Below are positions 37,444 through 49,785 of a DNA stretch of 64,000 bases, in pieces. The notes beneath the pieces are model-generated. The model saw only the letters and a program-made list of their open reading frames with translations, was not told where the DNA came from and did not search any database. The DNA lies in assembly GCA_949316495.1 (NCBI GenBank), contig OX439008.1, positions 41,189,822 through 41,253,821 of the forward strand. The letters run 5' to 3'. The DNA comes from Amphiduros pacificus (lineage: Eukaryota; Annelida; Polychaeta; Phyllodocida; Hesionidae). Each line of letters starts with the position of its first letter. Position 1 is the first letter of the stretch. A program made the translations under genes and the position numbers.

Positions 37444-39503
37444 AGGTTCAGTACAGGCCATCCCTCCAGCCTGACACAGTATGGACAGGGAGAGTATAGA
37501 GAGGTCAGGTTCAGTACAGGCCATCCCTCCAGCCTGACACAGTATGGACAGGGAGAGTATAGAGAAGTCAGGTTCAGTACATGCCATCCCTCCAGCCTGA
37601 CACAGTATGGACAGGAAGAGTATAGATGATAGGTTCAGTACAGGCCATCCCTCCAGCCTGACACAGTATGGACAGGGAGAGTTAAAGAGGTCAGGTTCAG
37701 TGAAGGCCATCCCTCCAGCCTGACACAGTATGGACAGGGAGAGTTAAAGAGGTCAGGTTCAGTGAAGGCCATCCCTCCAGCCTGACACAGTATGGACAGG
37801 GAGAGTTAAAGAGGTCAGGTTCAGTGAAGGCCATCCCTCCAGCCTGACACAGTATGGACAGGGAGAGTATAGAGAGGTCAGGTTCAGTGAAGGCCATCCC
37901 TCCAGCCTGACACAGTATGGACAGGGAGAGTATAGAGAGGTTAGATTCAGTACAGGCCATCCCTCCAGCCTGACACAGTATGGACAGGGAGAGTATAGAG
38001 AGGTTAGGTTCAGTACAGGCCATCCCTACAGCCTGACACGGTATGGACAGGGAGAATATAGAGGATAGGTTCAGTACAGGCCATCCCTCCAGCCTGACAC
38101 AGTATGGACAGGGAGAGTATAGAGAGGTTAGGTTCAGTACAGGCCATCCCTCCAGCCTGACACAGTATGGACAGGGAGAGTATAGAGAGGTTAGGTTCAG
38201 TACAGGCCATCCCTACAGCCTGACACGGTATGAACAGGAAGAGTATAGAGAGGTCAGGTTCAGTACAGGCCATCCCTACAGCATGACACAGTATGGACAG
38301 GGAGAGTATAGAGAGGTCAGGTTCAGTGAAGGCCATCCCTACAGCCTGACACAGTATGGACAGGAAGAGTATAGATGATAGGTTCAGTACAGGCCATCCC
38401 TCCAGCCTGACACAGTATGGACAGGGAGAGTTAAAGAGGTCAGGTTCAGTGAAGGCCATCCCTCCAGCCTGACACAGTATGGACAGGGAGAGTTAAAGAG
38501 GTCAGGTTCAGTGAAGGCCATCCCTACAGCCTGACACAGTATGGACAGGAAGAGTATAGATGATAGGTTCAGTACAGGCCATCCCTCCAGCCTGACACAG
38601 TATGGACAGGGAGAGTTAAAGAGGTCAGGTTCAGTGAAGGCCATCCCTCCAGCCTGACACAGTATGGACAGGGAGAGTTAAAGAGGTCAGGTTCAGTGAA
38701 GGCCATCCCTCCAGCCTGACACAGTATGGACAGGAAGAGTATAGAGGATAGGTTCAGTACATGCCATCCCTCCAGCCTGACACAGTATGGACAGGGAGAA
38801 TATAGAGGATAGGTTCAGTACAGGCCATCCCTCCAGCCTGACACAGTATGGACAGGGAGAGTATAGAGAGGTCAGGTTCAGTGAAGGCCATCCCTCCAGC
38901 CTGACACAGTATGGACAGGGAGAGTATAGAGAGGTCAGGTTCAGTACAGGCCATCCCTACAGCCTGACATGGTATGGACAGGGAGAATATAGAGGATAGG
39001 TTCAGTACAGGCCATCCCTCCAGCCTGACACAGTATGGACAGGGAGAGTATAGAGAGGTTAGGTTCAGTGAAGGCCATCCCTCCAGCCTGACACAGTATG
39101 GACAGGGAGAGTATAGAGAGTTCAGGTTCAGTACATGCCATCCCTACAGCCTGACACGGTATGGACAGTGAGAATATAGGGGATAGGTTCAGTACAGGCC
39201 ATCCCTCCAGCCTGACACAGTATGGACAGGGAGAGTATAGAGAGGTCAGGTTCAGTACAGGCCATCCCTCCAGCCTGACACAGTATGGACAGGGAGAGTA
39301 TAGAGAGGTTAGATTCAGTACAGGCCATCCCTCCAGCCTGACACGGTATGGACAGGGAGAGTATAGAGAGGTCAGGTTCAGTACAGGCCATCCCTCCAGC
39401 CTGACACAGTATGGACAGGGAGAGTATAGAGAGGTTAGATTCAGTACAGGCCATCCCTCCAGCCTGACACAGTATGAACAGGAAGAGTATAGAGTGTTCA
39501 GGT

Positions 39504-40010
39504 TCAGTACATGCCATCCCTACAGCCTGATACGGTATGGACAGTGAGAATATAGAGGATAGGTTCAGTACAGGCCATCCCTCCAGCCTGACACAGTATG
39601 GACAGGAAGAGTATAGAGAGTTCAGGTTCAGTACAGGCCATCCCTACAGCCTGACACAGTATGGACAGGGAGAGTATAGAGAGTTCAGGTTCAGTGCAGG
39701 CCATCCCTCCAGCCTGACACAGTATGAACAGGAAGAGTATAGAGTGTTCAGGTTCAGTACATGCCATCCCTCCAGCCTGACACAGTATGGACAGGGAGAG
39801 TATAGAGAAGTCAGGTTCAGTACATGCCATCCCTACAGCCTGACACAGTATGAACAGGAAGAGTATAGAGTGTTCAGGTTCAGTACAGGCCATCCCTACA
39901 GCCTGACACGGTATGGACAGTGAGAATATAGAGGATAGGTTCAGTACATGCCATCCCTCCAGCCTGACACAGTATGGACAGGGAGAATATAGGGGATAGG
40001 TTCAGTACAG
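39504..40010. repeat. Further partial copy of the 33.2-kb block
   Basis: The variant order here matches 33,200-33,690 and 35,701-36,190 almost completely, including three TATGAACAGGAAGAGT units and the GTGAGAATATAGAGGATAGG junction. Only isolated changes were seen, for example CATGTTCAG in the earlier copies against CAGGTTCAG here. It shows that segments from the duplicated zone were also copied a few kilobases away. Confidence 0.7.
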
Positions 40011-43000
40011 GCCATCCCTCCAGCCTGACACAGTATGAACAGGGAGAGTATAGAGAGTTCAGGTTCAGTACAGGCCATCCCTACAGCCTGACACAGTATG
40101 GACAGGGAGAGTATAGAGGATAGGTTCAGTACAGACCATCCCTCCAGCCTGACACAGTATGGACAGTGAGAATATAGGGGATAGGTTCAGTACATGCCAT
40201 CCCTCCAGCCTGACACAGTATGGACAGGGAGCGTATAGAGAGGTCAGGTTCAGTACAGGCCATCCCTCCAGCCTGACACAGTATGGATAGGGAGAGTATA
40301 GAGGATAGGTTCAGTACAGACCATCCCTCCAGCCTGACACAGTATGGACAGTGAGAATATAGGGGATAGGTTCAGTACATGCCATCCCTCCAGCCTGACA
40401 CAGTATGGACAGGGAGAATATAGGGGATAGGTTCAGTACAGGCCATCCCTCCAGCCTGACACAGTATGAACAGGAAGAGTATAGAGAGGTCAGGTTCAGT
40501 ACAGGCCATCCCTCCAGCCTGACACAGTATGAACAGGAAGAGTATAGAGAGGTCAGGTTCAGTACAGGCCATCCCTCCAGCCTGACACAGTATGGATAGG
40601 GAGAGTATAGAGGATAGGTTCAGTACAGACCATCCCTCCAGCCTGACACAGTATGGACAGTGAGAATATAGGGGATAGGTTCAGTACATGCCATCCCTCC
40701 AGCCTGACACAGTATGGACAGGGAGAGTATAGAGAGGTTAGGTTCAGTGCAGGCCATCCCTCCAGCCTGACACAGTATGGACAGGGAGAATATAGGGGAT
40801 AGGTTCAGTACAGGCCATCCCTCCAGCCTGACACAGTATGAACAGGAAGAGTATAGAGAGGTCAGGTTCAGTACAGGCCATCCCTCCAGCCTGACACAGT
40901 ATGAACAGGAAGAGTATAGAGAGTTCAGGTTCAGTACAGGCCATCCCTCCAGCCTGACACAGTATGGACAGGGAGAGTATAGAGAGGTCAGGTTCAGTAC
41001 AGGCCATCCCTCCAGCCTGACACAGTATGGACAGGAAGAGTATAGAGAGTTCAGGTTCAGTACAGGCCATCCCTACAGCCTGACACAGTATGGACAGGGA
41101 GAGTATAGAGAGGTCAGGGTCAGTACATGCCATCCCTCCAGCCTGACACAGTATGGACAGGGAGAGTATAGAGAGGTCAGGTTCAGTACAGGCCATCCCT
41201 CCAGCCTGACACAGTATGGACAGGGAGAGTATAGAGAGGTCAGGTTCAGTACAGGCCATCCCTCCAGCCTGACACAGTATGGACAGGGAGAGTATAGAGA
41301 GGTCAGGTTCAGTACAGGCCATCCCTCCAGCCTGACACGGTATGGACAGGGAGAGTATAGAGAGGTCAGGGTCAGTACATGCCATCCCTCCAGCCTGACA
41401 CAGTATGGACAGGGAGAGTATAGAGAGGTCAGGTTCAGTACAGGCCATCCCTCCAGCCTGACACAGTATGGACAGGGAGAGTATAGAGAGGTCAGGTTCA
41501 GTACAGGCCATCCCTCCAGCCTGACACAGTATGGACAGGGAGAGTATAGAGAGGTCAGGTTCAGTACAGGCCATCCCTCCAGCCTGACACAGTATGGACA
41601 GGGAGAGTATAGAGGATAGGTTCAGTACAGGCCATCCCTCCAGCCTGACACAGTATGGACAGGGAGAGTATAGAGAGGTTAGGTTCAGTACAGGCCATCC
41701 CTCCAGCCTGACACAGTATGGACAGGGAGAGTATAGAGGATAGGTTCAGTACAGGCCATCCCTCCAGCCTGACACAGTATGGACAGGGAGAGTATAGAGA
41801 GGTCAGGTTCAGTACAGGCCATCCCTCCAGCCTGACACAGTATGGACAGGGAGAGTATAGAGGATAGGTTCAGTACAGGCCATCCCTCCAGCTTGACACA
41901 GTATGGACAGGGAGAGTATAGAGAGTTCAGGTTCAGTACAGGCCATCCCTCCAGCCTGACACAGTATGGACAGGGAGAGTATAGAGGATAGGTTCAGTAC
42001 AGGCCATCCCTCCAGCCTGACACAGTATGGACAGGGAGAGTATAGAGGATAGGTTCAGTACAGGCCATCCCTCCAGCCTGACACGGTATGAACAGGGAGA
42101 GTATAGAGAGGTCAGGTTCAGTACATGCCATCCCTCCAGCCTGACACAGTATGGACAGGGAGAGTATAGAGAGTTCAGGTTCAGTACAGGCCATCCCTCC
42201 AGCCTGACACAGTATGGACAGGGAGAGTATAGAGAGGTCAGGTTCAGTACAGGCCATCCCTCCAGCCTGACACAGTATGGACAGGGAGAGTATAGAGAAG
42301 TCAGGTTCAGTACAGGCCATCCCTCCAGCCTGACACAGTATGGACAGGGAGAGTATAGAGGATAGGTTCAGTACAGACCATCCCTCCAGCCTGACACAGT
42401 ATGGACAGTGAGAATATAGGGGATAGGTTCAGTACAGACCATCCCTCCAGCCTGACACAGTATGGACAGGGAGCGTATAGAGAGGTCAGGTTCAGTACAG
42501 GCCATCCCTCCAGCCTGACACAGTATGGACAGGGAGAGTATAGAGGATAGGTTCAGTACAGACCATCCCTCCAGCCTGACACAGTATGGACAGTGAGAAT
42601 ATAGGGGATAGGTTCAGTACAGGCCATCCCTCCAGCCTGACACAGTATGGACAGGGAGAATATAGGGGATAGGTTCAGTACAGGCCATCCCTCCAGCCTG
42701 ACACGGTATGGACAGGGAGAGTATAGAGAGGTTAGGTTCAGTACAGGCCATCCCTCCAGCCTGACACGGTATGGACAGGGAGAGTATAGAGAGGTCAGGG
42801 TCAGTACATGCCATCCCTCCAGCCTGACACAGTATGGACAGGGAGAGTATAGAGAAGTCAGGTTCAGTACAGGCCATCCCTCCAGCCTGACACAGTATGG
42901 ACAGGGAGAGTATAGAGAGGTCAGGTTCAGTACAGGCCATCCCTCCAGCCTGACGCAGTATGAACAGGGAGAGTATAGAGAGTTCAGGTTCAGTACAGGC

Positions 43001-46000
43001 CATCCCTCCAGCCTGACACAGTATGGACAGGGAGAGTATAGAGAGGTCAGGTTCAGTACATGCCATCCCTCCAGCCTGACACAGTATGAACAGGGAGAGT
43101 ATAGAGAGTTCAGGTTCAGTACAGGCCATCCCTCCAGCCTGACACGGTATGGACAGGGAGAGTATAGAGAGGTCAGGGTCAGTACAGGCCATCCCTACAG
43201 CCTGACACAGTATGGACAGGGAGAGTATAGAGGATAGGTTCAGTACAGGCCATCCCTCCAGCCTGACACAGTATGGACAGGGAGAGTATAGAGGATAGGT
43301 TCAGTACAGGCCATCCCTCCAGCTTGACACAGTATGGACAGGGAGAGTATAGAGAGGTCAGGTTCAGTACAGGCCATCCCTCCAGCCTGACACAGTATGG
43401 ACAGGGAGAGTATAGAGAGGTCAGGTTCAGTACAGGCCATCCCTCCAGCCTGACACAGTATGGACAGGGAGAGTATAGAGAAGTCAGGTTCAGTACAGGC
43501 CATCCCTCCAGCCTGACACAGTATGGACAGGGAGAGTATAGAGGATAGGTTCAGTACAGGCCATCCCTCCAGCCTGACACGGTATGGACAGGGAGAGTAT
43601 AGAGAAGTCAGGTTCAGTACATGCCATCCCTCCAGCCTGACACGGTATGGACAGGGAGAGTATAGAGAGGTTAGGTTCAGTACAGGCCATCCCTCCAGCC
43701 TGACACGGTATGGACAGGGAGAGTATAGAGGATAGGTTCAGTACATGCCATCCCTCCAGCCTGACACAGTATGGACAGGAAGAGTATAGAGAGTTCAGGT
43801 TCAGTACAGGCCATCCCTCCAGCCTGACACGGTATGGACAGGGAGAGTATAGAGAGGTTAGGTTCAGTACAGGCCATCCCTCCAGCCTGACACGGTATGG
43901 ACAGGGAGAGTATAGAGAGGTCAGGGTCAGTACATGCCATCCCTCCAGCCTGACACAGTATGGACAGGGAGAGTATAGAGAGGTCAGGTTCAGTACAGGC
44001 CATCCCTCCAGCCTGACACAGTATGGACAGGGAGAGTATAGAGAAGTCAGGTTCAGTACATGCCATCCCTCCAGCCTGACACAGTATGGACAGTGAGAAT
44101 ATAGGGGATAGGTTCAGTACAGGCCATCCCTCCAGCCTGACACAGTATGGACAGGGAGAGTATAGAGGATAGGTTCAGTACAGGCCATCCCTCCAGCCTG
44201 ACACAGTATGGACAGGGAGAATATAGAGGATAGGTTCAGTACAAGCCATCCCTCCAGCTTGACACAGTATGGACAGGGAGAGTATAGAGAGGTCAGGGTC
44301 AGTACATGCCATCCCTCCAGCCTGACACAGTATGGACAGGGAGAGTATAGAGAGGTCAGGTTCAGTACAGGCCATCCCTCCAGCCTGACACAGTATGGAC
44401 AGGGAGAGTATAGAGAAGTCAGGTTCAGTACATGCCATCCCTCCAGCCTGACACAGTATGGACAGTGAGAATATAGGGGATAGGTTCAGTACAGGCCATC
44501 CCTCCAGCCTGACACAGTATGGACAGGGAGAGTATAGAGGATAGGTTCAGTACAGGCCATCCCTCCAGCCTGACACAGTATGGACAGGGAGAATATAGAG
44601 GATAGGTTCAGTACAAGCCATCCCTCCAGCTTGACACAGTATGGACAGGGAGAGTATAGAGAGTTCAGGTTCAGTACAGGCCATCCCTCCAGCCTGACAC
44701 AGTATGGACAGGGAGAGTATAGAGAAGTCAGGTTCAGTACATGCCATCCCTCCAGCCTGACACAGTATGGACAGGGAGAATATAGAGAGTTCAGGTTCAG
44801 TACAGGCCATCCCTCCAGCCTGACACAGTATGGACAGGGAGAGTATAGAGAGGTCAGGTTCAGTACAGGCCATCCCTCCAGCCTGACGCAGTATGAACAG
44901 GGAGAGTATAGAGAGTTCAGGTTCAGTACAGGCCATCCCTCCAGCCTGACACAGTATGGACAGGGAGAGTATAGAGAGGTCAGGTTCAGTACATGCCATC
45001 CCTCCAGCCTGACACAGTATGAACAGGGAGAGTATAGAGAGTTCAGGTTCAGTACAGGCCATCCCTACAGCCTGACACAGTATGGACAGGGAGAGTATAG
45101 AGAAGTCAGGTTCAGTACAGGCCATCCCTCCAGCCTGACACAGTATGGACAGGGAGAGTATAGAGAAGTCAGGTTCAGTGAAGGCCATCCCTCCAGCCTG
45201 ACACAGTATGAACAGGGAGAGTATAGAGAAGTCAGGTTCAGTACATGCCATCCCTCCAGCCTGACACAGTATGGACAGGGAGAGTATAGAGAGGTCAGGT
45301 TCAGTACATGCCATCCCTCCAGCCTGACACAGTATGGACAGGGAGAGTATAGAGAGGTTAGGTTCAGTACATGCCATCCCTCCAGCCTGACACGGTATGG
45401 ACAGGGAGAGTATAGAGAAGTCAGGTTCAGTACATGCCATCCCTCCAGCCTGACACAGTATGGACAGGGAGAGTATAGAGAAGTCAGGTTCAGTACAGGC
45501 CATCCCTCCAGCCTGACACAGTATGGACAGGGAGAGTATAGCGAGGTCAGGTTCAGTACATGCCATCCCTCCAGCCTGACACAGTATGGACAGGGAGAGT
45601 ATAGAGAGTTCAGGTTCAGTACAGGCCATCCCTCCAGCCTGACATGGTATGGACAGGGAGAATATAGAGAGGTAAGGTCCAGTACAAGCCATCCCTACAG
45701 CCTGACACAGTATGGACAGGGAGAGTATAGAGAAGTCAGGTTCAGTACATGCCATCCCTCCAGCCTGACACAGTATGGACAGGAAGAGTATAGAGAGTTC
45801 AGGTTCAGTACATGCCATCCCTCCAGCCTGACACGGTATGGACAGGGAGAGTATAGCGAGGTCAGGTTCAGTACAGGCCATCCCTCCAGCCTGACACAGT
45901 ATGGACAGGGAGAGTATAGAGAAGTCAGGTTCAGTACATGCCATCCCTCCAGCCTGACACAGTATGGACAGGAAGAGTATAGAGAGTTCAGGTTCAGTAC

Positions 46001-46806
46001 ATGCCATCCCTCCAGCCTGACACAGTATGGACAGGGAGAGTATAGCGAGGTCAGGTTCAGTACAGGCCATCCCTCCAGCCTGACACAGTATAGACAGGGA
46101 GAGTATAGAGAGGTTAGGTTCAGTACAGGCCATCTCTACAGCCTGACACGGTATGGACAGGGAGAGTATAGAGAGGTAAGGTCCAGTACAAGCCATCCCT
46201 ACAGCCTGACACGGTATGGACAGGGAGAGTATAGAGAGGTAAGGTCCAGTACAAGCCATCCCTCCAGCCTGACATGGTATGGACAGGGAGAATATAGAGA
46301 GGTTAGGTTCAGTACAAGCCATCCCTCCAGCTTGACACAGTATGGACAGGGAGAATATAGAGAGGTTAGGTTCAGTACAAGCCATCCCTCCAGCTTGACA
46401 CAGTATGGACAGGGAGAGTATAGAGAGGTTAGGTTCAGTACAGGCCATCCCTCCAGCCTGACACAGTATGGACAGGGAGAGTATAGAGAGGTCAGGTTCA
46501 GTACAGGCCATCCCTCCAGCCTGACACAGTATGGACAGGGAGAATATAGAGAGGTTAGGTTCAGTACAAGCCATCCCTCCAGCTTGACACAGTATGGACA
46601 GGGAGAGTATAGAGAGGTTGGGTTCAGTACAGGCCATCCCTCCAGCCTGACACAGTATGGACAGGGAGAATATAGAGAGGATAGGTTCAGTACAGGCCAT
46701 CCCTCCAGCCTGACACAGTATGGACAGGGAGAATATAGAGAGGTTAGGTTCAGTACAAGCCATCCCTCCAGCCTGACACAGTATGGACAGGGAGAGTATA
46801 GAGAGG

Positions 46807-49109
46807 TTAGGTTCAGTACAGGCCATCCCTCCAGCCTGACACAGTATGGACAGGGAGAGTATAGAGAGGTCAGGTTCAGTACAGGCCATCCCTCCAGCCT
46901 GACACAGTATGGACAGGGAGAGTATAGAGAGTTCAGGTTCAGTACAGGCCATCCCTCCAGCTTGACACAGTATGGACAGGGAGAGTATAGAGAGGTTAGG
47001 TCCAGTACAAGCCATCCCTCCAGCCTGACACAGTATGGACAGGGAGAGTATAGCGAGGTCAGGTTCAGTAGAGGCCATCCCTCCAGCCTGACACAGTATG
47101 GACAGGGAGAGTATAGCGAGGTTAGGTTCAGTACAAGCCATCCCTCCAGCCTGACACAGTATGGACAGGGAGAGTATAGCGAGGATAGGTTCAGTACAAG
47201 CCATCCCTACAGCCTGACACGGTATGGACAGGGAGAGTATAGAGAGGTAAGGTCCAGTACAAGCCATCCCTCCAGCCTGACACAGTATAGACAGGGAGAG
47301 TATAGAGAGTTCAGGTTCAGTACAGGCCATCCCTCCAGCCTGACACAGTATGGACAGGGAGAGTATAGAGAGTTCAGGTTCAGTACAGGCCATCCCTCCA
47401 GCTTGACACAGTATGGACAGGGAGAGTATAGAGAGGTTAGGTCCAGTACAAGCCATCCCTCCAGCCTGACACAGTATGGACAGGGAGAGTATAGAGAGGT
47501 CAGGTTCAGTAGAGGCCATCCCTCCAGCCTGACACAGTATGGACAGGGAGAGTATAGCGAGGTTAGGTTCAGTACAAGCCATCCCTCCAGCCTGACACAG
47601 TATGGACAGGGAGAGTATAGCGAGGTCAGGTTCAGTACAGGCCATCCCTCCAGCCTGACACAGTATAGACAGGGAGAGTATAGAGAGGTTAGGTTCAGTA
47701 CAGGCCATCTCTACAGCCTGACACGGTATGGACAGGGAGAGTATAGAGAGGTAAGGTCCAGTACAAGCCATCCCTCCAGCCTGACACGGTATGGACAGGG
47801 AGAGTATAGAGAGGTAAGGTCCAGTACAAGCCATCCCTCCAGCCTGACACAGTATGGACAGGGAGAATATAGAGAGGTTAGGTTCAGTACAAGCCATCCC
47901 TCCAGCTTGACACAGTATGGACAGGGAGAGTATAGAGAGGTTAGGTTCAGTACAGGCCATCCCTCCAGCCTGACACAGTATGGACAGGGAGAGTATAGAG
48001 AGGTCAGGTTCAGTACAGGCCATCCCTCCAGCCTGACACAGTATGGACAGGGAGAGTATAGAGAGTTCAGGTTCAGTACAGGCCATCCCTCCAGCTTGAC
48101 ACAGTATGGACAGGGAGAGTATAGAGAGGTTAGGTCCAGTACAAGCCATCCCTCCAGCCTGACACAGTATGGACAGGGAGAGTATAGCGAGGTCAGGTTC
48201 AGTAGAGGCCATCCCTCCAGCCTGACACAGTATGGACAGGGAGAGTATAGCGAGGTTAGGTTCAGTACAAGCCATCCCTCCAGCCTGACACAGTATGGAC
48301 AGGGAGAGTATAGCGAGGTTAGGTCCAGTACAAGCCATCCCTACAGCCTGACACGGTATGGACAGGGAGAGTATAGAGAGGTAAGGTCCAGTACAAGCCA
48401 TCCCTCCAGCCTGACACAGTATGGACAGGGAGAATATAGAGAGGTTAGGTTCAGTACAAGCCATCCCTCCAGCTTGACACAGTATGGACAGGGAGAGTAT
48501 AGAGAGGTTAGGTTCAGTACAGGCCATCCCTCCAGCCTGACACAGTATGGACAGGGAGAGTATAGAGAGGTCAGGTTCAGTACAGGCCATCCCTCCAGCC
48601 TGACACAGTATGGACAGGGAGAGTATAGAGAGTTCAGGTTCAGTGAAGGCCATCCCTCCAGCTTGACACAGTATGGACAGGGAGAGTATAGAGAGGTTAG
48701 GTCCAGTACAAGCCATCCCTCCAGCCTGACACAGTATGGACAGGGAGAGTATAGCGAGGTCAGGTTCAGTAGAGGCCATCCCTCCAGCCTGACACAGTAT
48801 GGACAGGGAGAGTATAGATAGGTCAGGTTCAGTACAGGCCATCCCTCCAGCCTGACACAGTATGGACAGGGAGAGTATAGAGAGGTTAGGTTCAGTACAG
48901 GCCATCCCTCCAGCCTGACACAGTATGGACAGGGAGAGTATAGCGAGGTTAGGTCCAGTACAAGCCATCCCTCCAGCCTGACACAGTATGGACAGGGAGA
49001 GTATAGCGAGGTCAGGTTCAGTAGAGGCCATCCCTCCAGCCTGACACAGTATGGACAGGGAGAGTATAGCGAGATTAGGTCCAGTACAAGCCATCCCTCC
49101 AGCCTGACA
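46807..49109. repeat. Right-end domain of the array with 567-bp higher-order repeat
   Basis: A run of variant units that includes GGTCCAGTACAAGCC and TTCAGTAGAGGCC recurs at 46,807, 47,941 and 48,508. The spacings are 1,134 and 567 bp, that is 18 and 9 units of 63. These variants are rare or absent left of about 45.6 kb, so the right end has expanded as its own subfamily. Copies differ at several positions and are older than the 2.5- and 2.8-kb duplications. Confidence 0.75.
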
Positions 49110-49785
49110 TGTAGATCTGCCACCACTGGGCATGAAGTGACCACCAAAGACAGACACCAACATCCTGCGCCAAACCATCAGTCGTCTGCATTGCCAATAA
49201 TGAATGTCAGATTGGTGCATAGTTAATAACATTAATGAAGGACTTTTTTTCATAAAACACATGACCAGCACTAGTCTTACCAATACATATTCTTTTATTA
49301 ATATGTTTGAGATTGTTTTATTATAATTAGAATCGTCTTTATTAATTGTCAGAATTAATCGTGTCACACATATCTCTAGAAATAACACCTCAGTTGACGA
49401 TAATGTGAGTATGAGTGAAACGATCCGAGCATGAATGGCCTCAAAACTCAGATATATGGTTGATGCAGTGAAGATACTGTGAAGTGGCCTCGTAAAGAGT
49501 CATGCTTCATCGCGCACATAATAGAGCAGACATTGGAAGTGGATTCTCTGGTAGCTGCTGCATAAAGGAACTTAGGATGAACTGAGTAGAACCGGAAAGT
49601 ATCGATCACAGTCAATAATAGTCATCGGTGGCTGCACGCAAATAGGACTGTATGCTACGCTATTTTCAAATCGAACCATAGATGTTGACACTTTCTAAGC
49701 CAGAGGGTATATGTCGCTAATTATAAGCGATGAAAGTGTCTATAAAGTCTATAAAGGAAGCCAGAGAGTGAAAAACCGAGACAGC
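49110..49785. other. Unique AT-rich flank between array and gene
   Basis: No gene recognised. On the minus strand, 49,110-49,388 happens to be free of stops and joins the open frame of the array. Its translation has no domain and gene-unlike composition. No TATA-type promoter was convincingly identified. Confidence 0.45.

Larger units (their letters stand above)
24371..49109. repeat. Giant 63-bp minisatellite, roughly 390-400 units (24.7 kb)
   Basis: The plus-strand consensus runs AGAGAGGTCAGGTTCAGTAC, AGGCCATCCCTCCAGCC, TGACACAGTATGGACAGG, GAGAGTAT (63 bp, about 54% GC in an AT-rich setting). Recurring variants are AGAAGTCAGG, AGAGTTCAGG, AGCGAGGT, GGTTAGG, TACATGCC, TACAAGCC, GTGAAGGCC, CCCTACAG, ACACGGTATGG, TATGAACAGG and GGAAGAGT. 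Some units are 61 bp (GAGGATAGG, two bases short), some 62 bp (GAGTTAAAGAGG), and one has a GGGACA duplication near 27,258. The left edge is a partial unit; the right edge stops inside a unit at CCTGACA|TGTAG. Three of the six frames of a standard unit have no stop, so 100- to 1,600-codon open frames appear on both strands. None begins with a gene-like leader or carries a domain, and length variants break them at random. I treat all as non-coding. Confidence 0.98.

Noticed and set aside
24371-49109. CRISPR array
   Set aside because: The repeats are contiguous 63-bp units with no unique spacers, in eukaryotic DNA with introns and SINEs, and no cas genes are present.
44547-49388. 1,613-codon minus-strand frame with 21-residue repeats
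   Set aside because: Explained by the 63-bp period. An equally long plus-strand frame covers the same DNA, and length-variant units break the frames at random elsewhere.
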